From Mermis nigrescens (Eukaryota; Nematoda; Enoplea; Mermithida; Mermithidae), in the NCBI GenBank assembly GCA_036768485.1, contig JAVLUZ010000228.1, positions 2,085,434 to 2,149,433 of the forward strand: a stretch of DNA of 64,000 nucleotides. Direction: 5' to 3'. Within the stretch, counting starts at the first letter, position 1. The number at the start of each line of letters is the position of its first letter. This document shows positions 10,694 to 23,118 of this stretch, piece by piece. Both the position numbers and the translations under genes were made by a program. The notes beneath the pieces were generated by a model that was given only the letters and a program-made list of their open reading frames with translations, did not search any database and had not been told where the DNA came from.

Positions 10694-11159
10694 GAAGACT
10701 TACATACAGTAAATCTCTTAGGTTTTTATAAGACGCGCCTGCTAACCGTGCATACTAATCCACTTATTCAAAAAGGTGCTTAGCAAACAAACGGACTGCA
10801 AATGTTTTCCTTGTATCTATTGTCAATCTAAGTGCAGTAAATAAGTTACTCACCATATACGCAAAGCATCTTACCTCTGAAGGGTTAACTGGTGCGGTGG
10901 GAGCTTACTTTTCACGTTTTTTTGCTCCAAAATGGCATCAAAAATTGGTTTTAATGCTAAAACAGCATAAATATTATATTAATCTACAGTTTTCAATCAA
11001 TTTTGAGCTCTTTTAAAGAAAATTCGGCACTTGAGGAGTTTAAGACGTTGAATTTAGGTAATATTTTCTTCATAAAGATAGCAAATAGAGTGAATCGAGT
11101 CTGCTGATTTACGCAAATTCTCGTAACATTTTTCTTAGAGATTATTGATCGTTATTATA
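10694..11159. other. AT-rich, no gene seen
   Basis: No open frame with coding character and no clear repeat. It leads into the (ATT)n tract. Confidence 0.5.
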
Positions 11160-11414
<255 letters not shown>

Positions 11415-11483
11415 AGACAGACAATCCACATTGAAGGATTGCCCAATTTACGTCGCGATTTTATTTTACCATTTTAATTAATT

Positions 11484-12260
11484 ATGAGTGACAAGCGATC
11501 AAGTACAAATTCTCAGTCGAAATCGTCTCCATCGGCATCTGCAAAGAAGGTCGAATCGTGCCTCAAGTGCCACAATCCGGTTCGCGATAACGACATGGGC
11601 GTCAAATGTGATCTCTGCCAAATGATGGGTCATGCCATGCCAAGTGCTTTGGAATCGATCGCGGAACGTACGATGCTCTTAGTCGTCTAAAGTCACAGAA
11701 GTTTTTCTGTGAAGGCTGCCTGCCGAAGATTGCTCGTCTTCTTCAGTTAGAGCAACGAATGGAAGTGATGGACGCCTGCTTAAATGAACATCAGGTAAAA
11801 ATGAAAACTACTTTTTCTAATACAAATCTCACTCCTGAAAATAACTTTTCTTCTTCAAATCCTGCAACATTGGAAACCGCTGGGAACAGTCTGATCGAAA
11901 CGATAAACGAGACGATTGAATTGGCGTTCAAAAACAAAAATGCCGTTCTCTTTGGTCTACCCGATTCTGACGATGATCTTGCAAATGTTCGCAAATTGCT
12001 GTCTTTCGCGCATGACGATAAAAAAGCTTCGTCGGTAAGCCATCAAACGTTTTGTACGTTTTTCGTGATGGTCCGACAAACGAGAACCAACTAAGGTTTC
12101 TTAAAGTCATTTGTGTTTTGAGCTAGGTAAAAACGAATTTTATCAACTTTATTAATAAGATCATGATGCCAGGTTTCACCCACAATAACTTACGAGCTAG
12201 ACCTGATCTTCCCTATAAGCAGCGGCAAAATGCACGGACTTCTTACGATAAATCTAGTGT
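11484..12260 (+). pseudogene. LINE ORF1 (CR1/Jockey-like) with PHD-like zinc finger, broken
   Basis: Starts with ATG at 11484, a Ser/Lys-rich leader, then CLKCHNPV, VKCDLCQMMGHA and, after a frameshift near 11635, KCFGIDRGTYDAL and FFCEGCLPKIARL. The Cys pairs plus a His-x2-Cys resemble the PHD-like finger found in ORF1 of CR1/L2-type retrotransposons. A coiled-coil-like stretch and NLVF-like block (NKNAVLFGLPDSDDD at about 11931-11975) follow. More ORF1-like text, RARPDLPYKQRQNARTS, appears at 12190-12245 in another frame. At least two frame breaks make it non-functional. In intact elements the protein binds the element RNA. Confidence 0.72.
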
Positions 12261-13010
12261 TTTTCCACCCGGTACTTTCTTTATGCCGGTGGCCGCGTTT
12301 CCAGTAAAAATTACGCGGCAACCTGCAGAAACCTACGTTTTGGTTATCGCCGCTGGATCGAGCAATGCTCGATTTTTTGGTGGCAACCTGCTAGTTTTAG
12401 CACACGCCTGCACTATTTCACATCACTATCGATTTTTCTGCGAGTGTTATTAGCAAAATGTGAAGAAAATCAATAATTATTTAGGTAGGTACTCTTTTTT
12501 AATTAAACTCAAATTATATATTTGATTCACTGGCGAATTTAAAGAAAGGCGGAGGAGGGGCTACCGGGCCGCTCCCTGCTGACAAAAAATATTTGTGCGT
12601 AATTAAGAATAGATGTGTACTTTCGATGATTTTAGCCATTTTTATCATAATTTTTCAAATTTTTATTAAATTTTCGGGATAGTACTCATTAATAACATTT
12701 ACTGACTAATGGCATTCTAAAAAACTTAAATTTACGTCAGAAGAGTAGTTTTTGTACAGAAGAAGGATTTTGTAGCTCCTACGATTTCTCGACTTTTTCA
12801 ACGACTTGTATTAATTTCTGCATAATTTTGCGAGTCTTTCATATAAAGACTTTGTAAAATTTTGAAAATTTTTCACTTTTTTTACAGCAGATATAATTCT
12901 ACATATCAACAGATAGCAAAAACCGCTAGTGGCTAAAAACCGAATGGTAAAAGCTAAGAAGCTAGTTTTTCCGCAACAGAAATTGCTTCCCTCATATTAG
13001 TATCGTTCCG
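12261..13010. other. Insertion region between LINE halves, mostly unassigned
   Basis: Includes a TCACTGGCGAATTTAAAG terminus at about 12530 followed by GGCGGAGGAGGGG, resembling the left end of the CAGKGGCGGA element family. The rest is AT-rich. The endonuclease domain expected at the start of LINE ORF2 is not found here, so it was deleted or displaced. Confidence 0.45.
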
Positions 13011-13226
13011 TTACACATGAGGCGAAATAAGCTTAACCAAAAATTCAAATGTGTCGACATTCATTAGTAGAATTCGGCGGTAAAGGTCAGGATCCTCCAA
13101 TTTTAAATCAGCAATAAATTGATTAAAAAACCCATTTTTCTGCCGCTTTGCAATATAATTTTCAATACAAATCCGTCGTAATTTTGGATCATTTTCAAAT
13201 AATTCATAATAGCCGTACAATAACAA
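13011..13226 (-). pseudogene. PIF/Harbinger transposase N-terminal fragment
   Basis: The 71-residue frame contains NGFFNQFIADLKLEDPDLYRRIL and MNVDTFEFLVKLISPHV. This matches the segment upstream of the DDE domain in Harbinger transposases (F-x2-L-x-EL-x2-D-x2-F/Y-x2-Y-R-M-x3-TF-x2-LL-x2-I-x-PHI). No catalytic domain follows. Together with the inverted-repeat-like end at 13645-13663 it suggests a Harbinger element inserted into the LINE. Confidence 0.65.
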
Positions 13227-13389
13227 CGATGCCTTCGCTTGAGCCTTATGGTACTAAAATGGCATAGTTACCTATTTTCTGCAGGTTGCTTAGCTGAATC
13301 GCCACCATAGGTTGACTTGACGCTCGTGTGAACAAGGTTGCTGCCGGCAGCAACCGGCCACCTGCCACCAAGTTGCCGGTGGCCGGTGG

Positions 13390-13612
13390 CAGAAACCAAA
13401 ATACCCCCCCCTAGAAAAACAAAATACCCCCCAAATTCAATTTTTTGAAATTTTTTTCGTTTTTTCGCAATTTTTTTTGATGCCAATGGATAGTGCTTGA
13501 TGAGAAACGTTTAAAAATGGTGGTTTTTACGCCTTACCACCATTTTAAGGCCATTTTTGACCTTTGAAAAATCTTGCACTCCCCCCAGAATTTTCTTGCC
13601 GCCCACATATGG
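13390..13612 (-). mobile_element. MITE family A copy
   Basis: Reverse-oriented copy from the C-run block through the ATGCCAATGGATAGTGCTTG core to the TTGCCGCCCACATATGG end. The preceding 13330-13395 is a GC-rich imperfect palindrome of GCCGG/CCGGC units (TGCCGGCAGCAACCGG and so on). Confidence 0.8.
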
Positions 13613-13644
13613 TCGCCACCTCATTTTGCGCTAGCACGGCTAGT

Positions 13645-13663
13645 TGCCGCCGTGTGAACGGGC
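13645..13663. repeat. Probable Harbinger terminal inverted repeat
   Basis: GCCGCCGTGTGAACGGGCC, the reverse complement of a GGCCCGTTCACACGG-type end common in PIF/Harbinger elements. LINE coding sequence resumes directly after it with TTAAAGCCTTCGAC. The related CTCGTGTGAACAAGG at 13322-13336 may be a second subterminal copy. Confidence 0.5.
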
Positions 13664-14729
13664 CTTAAAGCCTTCGACTCTGTCGTTTATTCTAAATTGA
13701 TAGAGAAGTTGAAGCATTATAGGATAAATGGAATGCAATTAAAATGGTTAACTTCTTTTTTGACAAATCGTACACAAAAGGTCAAAATTTTTGACGCTTT
13801 TTCTGATCGGAAACCAGTTATTAGTGACGTACCTCAAGGTAGCGTTTTAGGACCCTCTTTGTTTCTGTTGTTTGTAAACGATTTTGTCAAGCTGTTGAGC
13901 ATAGTGAAGTCTTTTTCTTTGCTGATGATTTGAAGCTCTTTAATTTTTCTCAAAATCATACTTTGTTGCAAAAAAGATTCAGATGAGCTGGTTTCCTGGT
14001 CTGAAGAAAATCAGTTAAGCATATCTCTTCCTAAATGTTCTGTGCTATATCTAGGGTACGCTAATCCTAAAGTTACATATCACATTAACCATTTTTTGTT
14101 ATCTGACGCAGGTTCCCCAATTCGAGATCTAGGTGTTTCCCTAACAACGAACTTATCATCTAGTTGTCATTGTACTAATATATCAGCAAAAGCTTTTTGA
14201 TAGTGAGTGCTTTGATTTTCAAATGTTTTGAATCACGTGATCTAAAAATGTTGGTTTTTGCTTTTAAGAATTATATTTGGCCTATGGTGGAGTATGCTCC
14301 AACTGTATGGAGCTCCTATTTTCTTTCTGATATCAGCAGGGCTGAAGGGTACAGCGAAAATTTACTAAAAGGTTAATTGGATATATGGGACTTTCTTATC
14401 ATGAAAGGCTAAAAGCCTTAAATTTAGAGAGGCTTGAACTCCGTAGAATTTATTTTGATTTAATTGTTACGTATAATATTATTCACTATAATCTCTTACC
14501 TTCTGAAGATTTTTATAAGTTTGATGGTCATTCGTGGACTAGAAATGCATTTGCAAATCAAATATATTTAGAAAATTTTCGACTTGATTGTAAAAAGTAT
14601 TGTTTTGCTACTAGATCAGTAAGAATTTGGAACGATCTTCCACAATATATTCGAAATTCTCCAAATGTTGAGACGTTTGAGAGAAATTTGAAAAAGGTTT
14701 CCGGGAATTTTTTGAAGGAGCACATGTGA
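13664..14729 (+). pseudogene. LINE ORF2 reverse transcriptase, 3' part, broken
   Basis: Starts mid-domain with KAFDSVVYSKLIEKLKHY, then LTSFLTNRTQKVKIFD and VPQGSVLGPSLFLLFVNDF (RT blocks 3-4). After a frameshift near 13900 comes FFADDLKLFNF with the catalytic Asp pair. Further breaks lie between 13970 and 14380. From 14385 a clean frame gives YHERLKALNLERLELRR-YFDLIVTYNIIHY and ends RSVRIWNDLPQYI, the typical C-terminus of CR1/Jockey/L2-type ORF2. The endonuclease and the first RT blocks are missing. Several frameshifts make it inactive. Confidence 0.85.
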
Positions 14730-14828
14730 GCGGAGTTCATTTGCCTGTGTGTCCAGGACATTTCGCATTTTACACTATGGTATTTTTCTTGCGACTTTGT
14801 TTTATCCTTGTGTTTTTTCCGGAAAAAA

Positions 14829-14856
14829 ATATTATTATTATTATTATTATTATTAC

Positions 14857-14945
<89 letters not shown>
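14829..14945. repeat. (ATT)n at the 3' end of the LINE
   Basis: About 117 bp of ATT repeats beginning 100 bp after the ORF2 stop. It may be the 3' tail of the element or part of an (ATT)n target into which the LINE inserted. Confidence 0.95.
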
Positions 14946-14946
<1 letters not shown>

Positions 14947-15283
14947 ATTATTAATTATTTTTATTGAGCGCCGAATTCATCCTAGGCTTATCTATTACTA
15001 AATTAGCAGAGTTTTTTGAAATTTTTTATAAAAGTCATGAAATTGATGCAAATCGAGGTTTGTGATAATGAAGCTGCCGAAGTCGGATTCTCATGCTTAT
15101 AGTCTGTTTCAAATAAGTTTGGGCATAAATTTTAAGAATTTTTTCGAAAGTTAGCCGATGGATTACGATAACTAAATATATCGGATCAATGCTATAATCG
15201 CAATCGGTCAGCTTATTGTCGGACAGAAATTTTTAAAAGTTATGCCCAAACTTGTGTGAAATAGACTATAAGTCAGAAGTGGT

Positions 15284-15463
15284 CGTATGGCGAAAAAAAC
15301 ACCATTTTTCGACGTTTCTCATTGAGCACTATCCAATGGCATCAAAAAATCACTAAAAAAGCTAAAAAAATTCAAAATTTGAATTCTGGGGATATTTTGA
15401 TTTCTGGGGGTATCTCAACTTCTGGGGGCGCATACCCCCCAATCCCCCCACGCACACGTGTGG
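15284..15463 (+). mobile_element. MITE family A copy, 5'-truncated
   Basis: Runs from GTATGGCGAAAAAAACACC through the TCATTGAGCACTATCCAATGG core to CCCCCCACGCACACGTGTGG. The GGGCAGCA end is absent. Confidence 0.75.
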
Positions 15464-17555
15464 AGCTAACCCTGCTAACTAACTAACCCCTTTTTTAACT
15501 AACTAAAACCCGTAAGCCGGTCGCCATCTGAAGTGAGAGCGAAGCGAGTGAGTTGGTTAGACTTATTGGGCTTTTGTACACGTTCTTACGCTCAACACGG
15601 CCAAAGAGTTAATTTTTTTGTTTTGTCTTGGTCTCCTTCAAAAAAAGTCGAACTGCACATATAAAAAATATGCCGTGTCCAGATGATTTGCTCAAACTTG
15701 CATAAAGTACGAATCCGATGAAATGTCATATCCGTGATCAGAAACATCGATTTACCCTGATTTCTCGATTTAGGAAGGAATTTTTTATAAAACAAAATTA
15801 TGCATGAAGTTGCATGAATCAAGTCAGCGAAATCTTGGAGCTCGAAATACACGTCATGATCAGCAACCTGAATTTATCCTAATTTTATAATTTCGTCAGA
15901 AAATTTTTTTAAAATTTCATACCTCCTAAACTCTACAAATGCCCGAAAATTTTCATTTTAAAGGTTCAGTCTTCATTTTGTCCCATTTTTCTTTTTAAAA
16001 TCTCCCAATTTCTTTTCCCGCTACAGCTTAAGAATTAAGTGTCTATACACGTCAAAAACAGCGCTTTTTGACGTTCCCGACAATGCTCATTCTTTCTAAC
16101 ACACAAAAACATAGAAAATTAAAAAACATTGAAATCAATCGAGTAAATTGAAAAATTTATAGTCAAAAAACGTGTACAGGCACGAAGCGCAAAAATTTCA
16201 GACTTTTGAGCCAAAAATGAGCTAAAAGCGCTTTAAAAAGTACATTTTTTACAGTTTTTACGAAAAATTGACAATTCGGGGAACACGGGGTTCAGAGCCA
16301 TTTTCGCGAGGGGTCAGCTGGTCTTCATCTGACTGAATACGATTATTCTATAGAAGATTTTTTCAGCTTAGAAGCACTGGAAACCATTTCATCGAAACAA
16401 AAAATGGCGAAATTGTCTTAAACGGCTCGCTGCAGAAGCGGATCATCGTATATGTATGTATGTACTGGTGTAGGTACTCATCATCTAGCTTATCTTGCCA
16501 TGTTCATGGTGTGTCGGTATGTAATGTACGTGCACTTCATAGCTTATGTTACATATGTATTAAAAAATGTATCCTCTTACACCAAAGGATTATTTTTTCG
16601 AGAGCTGTTTGGAGTAGGACTCGATTAGCATAAATTATGCTTGAAACACGCATATTATGTCGTAAAAACGGCGTAAAAACAAATCCTCTGAATACAAGTC
16701 TGATTAAAGATTGAAGGACTTATGGAACGAGGAACGATAGTAATAAGAGGCATAACTACTAACGATATGACGACTAGAGAAAGTTTCCTAAGCGTTAAGC
16801 TTGCGTAGCTTGAAGCACACAATTTTCAAACTCATTGATCCAATCCCATCCAACAATTCTGGAGGGGCTCAAGCCCGAAAAATTTTCAAAAGTGTCTTTT
16901 TATGGGCTAAAAACGATTGGCAAGCGCTATTTTATTACGTTTCGGACAATACTCATTCTTTCTATAGTATAAAAACAGAAAATTTCGGAAAAATTTGAAA
17001 AAATCAAGTAAATTGAAAAAACTTTAGTCAAAAACATGGCGCTAAGCGCCAAAAATATGAGGCTTTTGAGCCATTTTTATTTTGACGAAAAATCGACAAT
17101 TTCGAGGATCACAGCCATCTTGCGGGGTGTGGGGTTAATAGCCATTTTGGGGGATGTCAAACTCCCCCACAGGTACATGTAGTGTCCCATCGCTGATCTT
17201 ACTTCGATTGTGTAAGTAGTACACTCTGAAGCCGAATTTCTTAGCGACTACCTTCTCCGGTTCCAGCTAACTTACAGATATTATCCAGAAAAATTAAGAG
17301 TCGTTATAGAAAAGTAAATATTCAGATGTTCCCTACTTATTTCATGCTAATCTTACCTATCACGAAAAGCAGGCAACCCAAACTTATATACAGTGAATAA
17401 AAAATATTGACGTGTGTCCTGGGTCTATTGTCCCGTGAATTTACATAACGAACAGAGGAGCACATGTTATCAAGGTGTAAAGCTGATTTCCAATCATTTT
17501 GCTTCTCGATGAATCTGTCACGAACAGAAAAAGTACAAACTAGTTAATCTTTGTA
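15464..17555. repeat. AT-rich DNA with two degenerate family C repeats
   Basis: Segments at about 16030-16330 and 16850-17180 resemble each other and the repeats at 23885, 30203 and 60075. Shared pieces are GACGTTCCCGACAATGCTCATTC-like, AATCGAGTAAATTGAAAAA, GGCGCTAAGCGCC and CTTTTGAGCCA. An Ala-rich or otherwise coding frame is not present. Nothing else is recognised. Confidence 0.5.
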
Positions 17556-17855
17556 TTATAAGAAGAGGCACGGTGGATCGGTGGTGAATTTTTTCGATTC
17601 GTTCCACGATCTAGTATTGCCTACACCGGCCTTGTGACATTGGAGAATAGTGTTGATTTGATTGGTGCAAGTCAAAAATCGCGACAATTGGCTGGGCTTG
17701 TTTTGGCAAATGGTCAACGAGGAACCCTTGCACAGGGGTATGCAGTCGGGGTTCACTGATTTCGCCTTACAACACTCCGAATTGTCCGCTCCGTCCGAAG
17801 CGCAATACATCCAAATTTTGAAATAATGCTTGCACTTGATACCCTGTTCGGCTAG
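17556..17855 (-). CDS. Secreted DB-module cysteine-rich protein, exon 2
   Basis: The exon follows the acceptor TTTTTACAG on the minus strand (exon starts at 17855, phase 0) and ends at TAA 17556-17558. It encodes residues 67-165. The diagnostic DB-module text is there: ASDGADNSECCKAKSVNPDC followed by IPLC, then IC, TC-x9-C and a tail with one more Cys. The full protein has 14 cysteines. DB modules are extracellular disulphide-rich domains abundant in nematodes and found in some other ecdysozoans, often next to Ig or FN3 domains; their role is unknown. Here the module stands alone. The ten cysteines in this exon and its in-phase junction to exon 1 support a real gene. Confidence 0.85.
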   Translation of the reverse strand, partial: LAEQGIKCKHYFKIWMYCASDGADNSECCKAKSVNPDCIPLCKGSSLTICQNKPSQLSRFLTCTNQINTILQCHKAGVGNTRSWNESKKFTTDPPCLFL

Positions 17856-19482
17856 CTGTAAAAATTAATTAAGCTTAGATTATAATGAATTAAAATTAAT
17901 TTGAAATCAATTAGAAGAAAATTATTTTTTATCTAAAAATAAATCAAGCCGGGTTGCTTGTGACATCGGATATATTCATGCATTCAAAGAGCGCAAATAA
18001 ATTTTAAATGTATGATTTATTAAACAAAAACTGGTTTGAAACTTATTACAAAGTGTAGGTGTGTGCGAAATGAGGACTTTGGTAAATCGCATAAAAAATT
18101 TGCAATATCTTGTTTATGAGGGTACGTCACCTACGTGCAAGCGCCCACTCTGAACACTCGTGATATTTCGGAGAATGTGACATAAAACCACGTAAAATAT
18201 TGATACGTGTAATGTTCGTTGAAAAAAGAGATTCCAAAACTTGTAGTGTCTCATAAGCAAGCATGACTTGACAAAAATTAATGACTTGTTGCCTAATAAA
18301 TCTTTACAAAATAACCTTATTATATGTATTATGGCTGAAGATGCTTTAAAACATGAATGACAGGTATAATTTGTCAATAAATCGAATGGAACAATAAACT
18401 TATTCGGATTTACAGTTAGCCCGTCTTAAAATCAGAAAAAATAGCGTTTGAAAGCAAACTGATTTAACTTCTGCTACAATTTCTATCAATTCAGTCTAAT
18501 TATTTAAAATGCTTCGTCGGAGTTTAATTTTTAAATTTGAATCTGATTCACTCCATTTAATATTGAAGAACAATGAAACAAATAAGCATTGATTTTGTTG
18601 TTTAAATTTCATGTCAAATCTACATATGTTTAATTTTTAAAAGAGATATGCTAGAAATCTTAGACCTTTTGAACAATTTTCCCGCCACCGTTTTTTTAGA
18701 AACGAAATAAAGATAAAGCAATCAAATTTTAGGTATGAATGTAAACAACCTTTATTGACTTTATTTTGCAGGTGTAAAGACAAGAAGTCATAAGCTAGTT
18801 GTATGTAAAGTTTCGTTACTGCAGCTATTATGAATTGGCTATAAACCAGTGGCGGGGAAATTGTTCAGAAGGTCCGAAATCGTAAATTATAAAAATATGA
18901 GCGTTAACGACTGTTTTACATGTAATATCATTCAGAGGCGATCATACGTATCTAAATACATTCTGCCTTAGTTGACGGCAAAAAGCGGCTTAAGACAAAT
19001 TCTCTCAGCCCTGTCATATCTTAGCTCGGACACGCCATATTCAGGACCATAGATCGTGATCACGGAAAAATGTTCGGAAGATATAAGAAAAAATAAGGCC
19101 AAACATGGACGAAAATAGAAACAGTATGTGCCGGAAATTGACTGTTATCTTTATATTATTTTAGGCCAACAACGCATTTCCACTATTAATCCCTTAGAAC
19201 CGCTGATCTATCAAATCGGCTACGCGCCTGTGATTATGAAAAAATGCTCGGGGACATAAAGCAAAATGATGGGAAAAAAGAATAAAAGGCGGAAGTTTAG
19301 GTTTCGCTCTATCTTACAATAAACAGCGCTATTAAAGCCATTTTAGAAAACTGTGTATTAAAATTTTTCATCGGTCTTCCACTGTGGTTGCGCCTTGCCT
19401 ATTAATAAATAATATATTTCGCAAAATTTTAATTTACATAAATTATATAAATAATTTTGAATAGGCTTTTAAGCGTACGAAC
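17856..19482 (-). other. Intron of the DB-module gene
   Basis: 1627 bp, phase 0, minus-strand donor GAG|GTTCGT and acceptor TTTTTACAG|CTAGCC. The donor is weak, but both ends keep the frame. It contains a MITE (18661-18876) and AT-rich DNA with no exon of its own that I can support. Confidence 0.75.
18661..18876. mobile_element. MITE family E
   Basis: Terminal inverted repeats GACCTTTTGAACAATTTTCC and CCAGTGGCGGGGAAATTGTT-CAGAAGGTC. The interior TTATTTTGCAGGTGTAAAGAC and GTTACTGCAGCTATTATGA recur in reverse at 47405-47571, and more distantly in the foldback element at 58780-59232. Non-coding, within an intron. Confidence 0.8.
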
Positions 19483-19680
19483 CTCATCCGACGTCGTATT
19501 ATATCTGAATAGCTTCAAACAAGCCGAATCGTTCATGTAGTAAGAGATGCACTCGCGAAGGCGATTTACTTTACACTCGTCCTTGCACGTCGGCGCACCG
19601 ATGGTAATTTTGGCGACAAAAATCAATAGCGATAAAACGGACAAGGCGGTTCGAATCTTGGACGAGAATAATTTTTTCAT
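19483..19680 (-). CDS. Secreted DB-module cysteine-rich protein, exon 1 with signal peptide
   Basis: Encodes residues 1-66. A short basic start (MKKLFSSKIR) and a hydrophobic core (about 12-27) form a clear signal peptide with cleavage expected near ITIG-AP. Mature sequence starts with Cys pairs at 32 and 36, then Cys44 and Cys54 and an N-T-T glycosylation sequon at 61. The exon ends phase 0 after SDE at GTTCGT. Joined to exon 2 it gives a 165-residue secreted protein. The first Met of the frame is used. The nearest TATA-like sequence on this strand (TTTATAATA, about 19890) is 210 bp upstream and not decisive. Confidence 0.82.
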
Positions 19681-22600
19681 AGTCGAGAAACAACGGCGAA
19701 AATTATTTCTTTTTGGAGTAATTTTTTAAGCAATTCAACGGTCGTCGCAATAAAAGCCTAATAATCAATCATTTAGTGTAATAAATAATAAACTAAAGCT
19801 ATTCGATCGATATTTCGTTGCGTAAATCGCGTAATAGGTGATGGTGCAAAAATCATTGATGAAAGAGACGCGTTTCAAGTGCAACGTATTATAAAGCGAA
19901 CCAACCGTATGGGCGTCTGACAACACTTATCGCGATCATTATTTTTGGGCGTGGGTAGAAGAGTTGTGCCGAAATTGATCGACGAAACCAGTAAATTTTT
20001 TTGAAACCGGTTTCCGATTTCGGCGCCCATTCATAAAAGTATTATTTACATCATTGAGCGAGATACGCGTATCGAAATATCATAATTTTCATTGAAAATC
20101 GGCCTTTGCGTCGATTGACATCGAACAACTATCAAAATTACCTAAATTTCCTTGAATTTTTCATACTTTTTCGTGAAAAGAGGAAGGAAGGAATAATTGT
20201 CATTTCATAATTTAGCCATTAGACATATGAATCAACGGGATAGAGTCATCTGAACTGAAAGAAAAAAGATGAATTTCTGCCGTGTTTACGTTATTGACGA
20301 AAAATTGTCGGAAGTTCAATCGAACCCGAGTGTGAAGGTGTTCACTAATTGATTTTTCGACAGAGGCGTGAATAGTTCCGTATGTGCTAATTAGTTTGTC
20401 GCTTAAGGTAAACGGAAGTAGAATTCGATTTCATCCGGTATTACGTAAAACGCTAAACCGGAATTTTGCCAAAATCAATATTTTGATAGAAATAAACTCC
20501 TATTTCACGAATAATCACACGTTTCGTGGTTGGTTGTAAAAGAGTTGTGGTAACAACAATGCTAGATAGGAAATCATACAGAAAGCAATTATTTTCCTGC
20601 ATTTTAAAACGAGAAATGTCATCAGCGAAATCTGAAAATCGATCGCAGTACATGTACGTATGCAGATTCAAAAAAGGAACTTACTTATTTTTTCTGAGAG
20701 TAAAGCCATTAGAAGTTGAAGTTTTTCAATCATTTCGATTTCAAATATTTTGCAAGATCAACGATGGTATAGTATGAATGACGTCATGTTTTACAAAAAC
20801 TAACTAGAAGAGTCTTCTAGCAGATCAGCGCTAAAATTTGTTTTATTCTACTTGTCAAATATTAGTATCGGCTTGCGCAATTCCTTCATGCTCTGTTAGA
20901 ATAAGTTTGTTATTTTTCATTAAAAAGATTTGGTGAGATAGTTAGAATTAGTTAATTCAAGTTGAGCTATGTACAGTTAACTTTAATGTAATTGTTACTC
21001 AATCATACTTTAATTAATTTTCAAATTTAATTTATTGTACCTATATAAGCACAGGCATGCGGAGTAGATGAATGCATATATAAGCTCAAATAAAAATTTC
21101 AGCTGAGGACACAATCTATAGGGTCATGATAAGTAATCAAAAATATGAGAACACTAAGTCTGTAATAATTGCTGACCATAACTATATTTTCTTAACTCAT
21201 TATGCGTATAATAATCCTGAAAATATAGAAAAATTTTAAATATATACCAATTTGGATAGGGTTTTTCAAAATACGGTTGGCCGTCCTAGTTTAACAATTA
21301 TTGCTTTTAATATTAATGTATCGAATAATATTACTCATTTTTGAACAGATTTAATAAGTTAAATTAATTTAATCTACATTAATGCTTTTACTTGAGTACT
21401 TAACCGTCATAGCTGAGAAAATTCTAAATTTTTTTATTGCCCCAAGCAGCTATCTCTTCCATTTTCCATAAATTAAATTTTTTAAAGTCTTCAACTTCGA
21501 TGCTACCGCAAAAGCTGGATATATACCAAGACGAAGAAACAAATAAGTCATAGATACGACACCGCGGGCTGGTGCATAAAGTAAGTCGCACAATTTAGGA
21601 AAATGCAGTACAATACGGTGCTATAACTTTATGTGGACATTTTTATTACTGACGGATCCGAGATTTTCGTAAAACGGAAGCTATGCCTTAACGTTTTCTC
21701 AAATAGTCCAAATAGGTTCGAAATCCCGTTATTCACGCACAAAGTAGCACATTTTCCTTTGTTTTCCATTGTTTTTTATACAAAAATCTTTTCTGGCGTA
21801 AACTTTGTCAATTTTTTCGACAATCTTAGCAAAAACTCAGTCCTACTCTCTAAATTTTGTAGAATTAAAGCAAGTGAATGATATTGGAGACTACTCTATA
21901 TAGCTATACATGTGTGTGCACCTGGAGTAATATAAGCAAGTCTATTAAAGCAATTTAAGCGAAGGGCCGAAGTTTTCAGAATTTTCTAAAACTTAGTTGG
22001 GCTAAATTCTTTTTTGCATTAAAATCCTTTTTAAGAGCCACAATTTTCTTTGCCTGCAAAAAACTGTTTCTGGTTCAAAAATATGTCGTAGAAATTGGAG
22101 GATCGTCAATGAAACTATTAAATAGAAAATCGTACACAATAGAAACCGTAAAACCTAATTCATAAATAGAAGAACAAAAATGCTCAAAATGAAGCAAATT
22201 TGATTTCTTTTTTCTTACTTTTTATGTTCGTTTTTGTCGGATCGCATTCATTGAGTGAGATATTTTGAGTTATAATGCGTCCTAAAATGTTAATTTTTTG
22301 CTGACTACTGAAAATAATAACACAATTCAGTGAAAATAAAATAATTGTTTCCGATGTCTCAAAATGTACAGATTCATCAAAGGTAATAAATAAATAGAAT
22401 TGTAGATGTTCATTTTTGTATCAAATTTTTCAAAAAAGACTCTTAGTCAGATATTTTGTATTATGGCTAACCTTTTTAGTTTTTCTTTGTTTTCGTCTTT
22501 GTTTACCCTTTTCATTCTTAAACTTTCAATGTTTCAAGTTAGAATAGAGGGAGAGATATGTTTGACTTTTTATCGAAAGCAGTTTTTTGGTTTGCAATAT

Positions 22601-22894
22601 TAATAGCATTTCCAACGGTACTATTCAAAAATTTAAATATATGCTTCTATGGCATTGCATCGAAATATTTATTTGAGGAAAATATAAAACTTTTGGGACA
22701 ATTTTCCTTCGCTAATCGTCTGATATTTTAAATTTTTCCTTTCAATTTCATTCAATCTTTTTTGTATATTTATGTCGTTTTTGCTTTTTCAAATATTTTA
22801 TTATATTTTTGTCATTTATTTCTTTTTTTCAACTTTCTTCCAAACGAATGAGAATCGTGCACTCCAATAGCTCATACATCAAAAATAACAACCA
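19681..22894. other. AT-rich intergenic DNA, no gene seen
   Basis: Short frames only, none with recognisable domains or splice context. The first 700 bases upstream of the DB-module gene are somewhat less AT-rich and could hold its promoter; this is position-based inference. Confidence 0.5.
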
Positions 22895-23118
22895 TAGGTG
22901 CGCAACATGGCCCATCTGGGGGGAAGAAGCGCTCTAAAATAGCGTTAAAACTACGTTATTACACAGTTTCCGGTCGATGTAAAACATTTTTAGAGAAAAT
23001 TTTAAATTTTCATCCGTTTTCGGCTTTCAATGCGTCTCGTTTTCGCCACAAAATTTTCCATTTTTCCATTCTGGGTGGGGGGGTCAGGACCCTCAAACCA
23101 TCCACGCGCATGTCTAGT
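22895..23118. mobile_element. Degenerate MITE related to families A/B
   Basis: Begins ACCATAGGTGCGCAACATGG with a following G run and ends GGGGGGTCAGGACCCTCAAACCATCCACGCGCATGTCTAG, the order of terminal blocks seen in the better copies. No clean target duplication. Confidence 0.45.
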
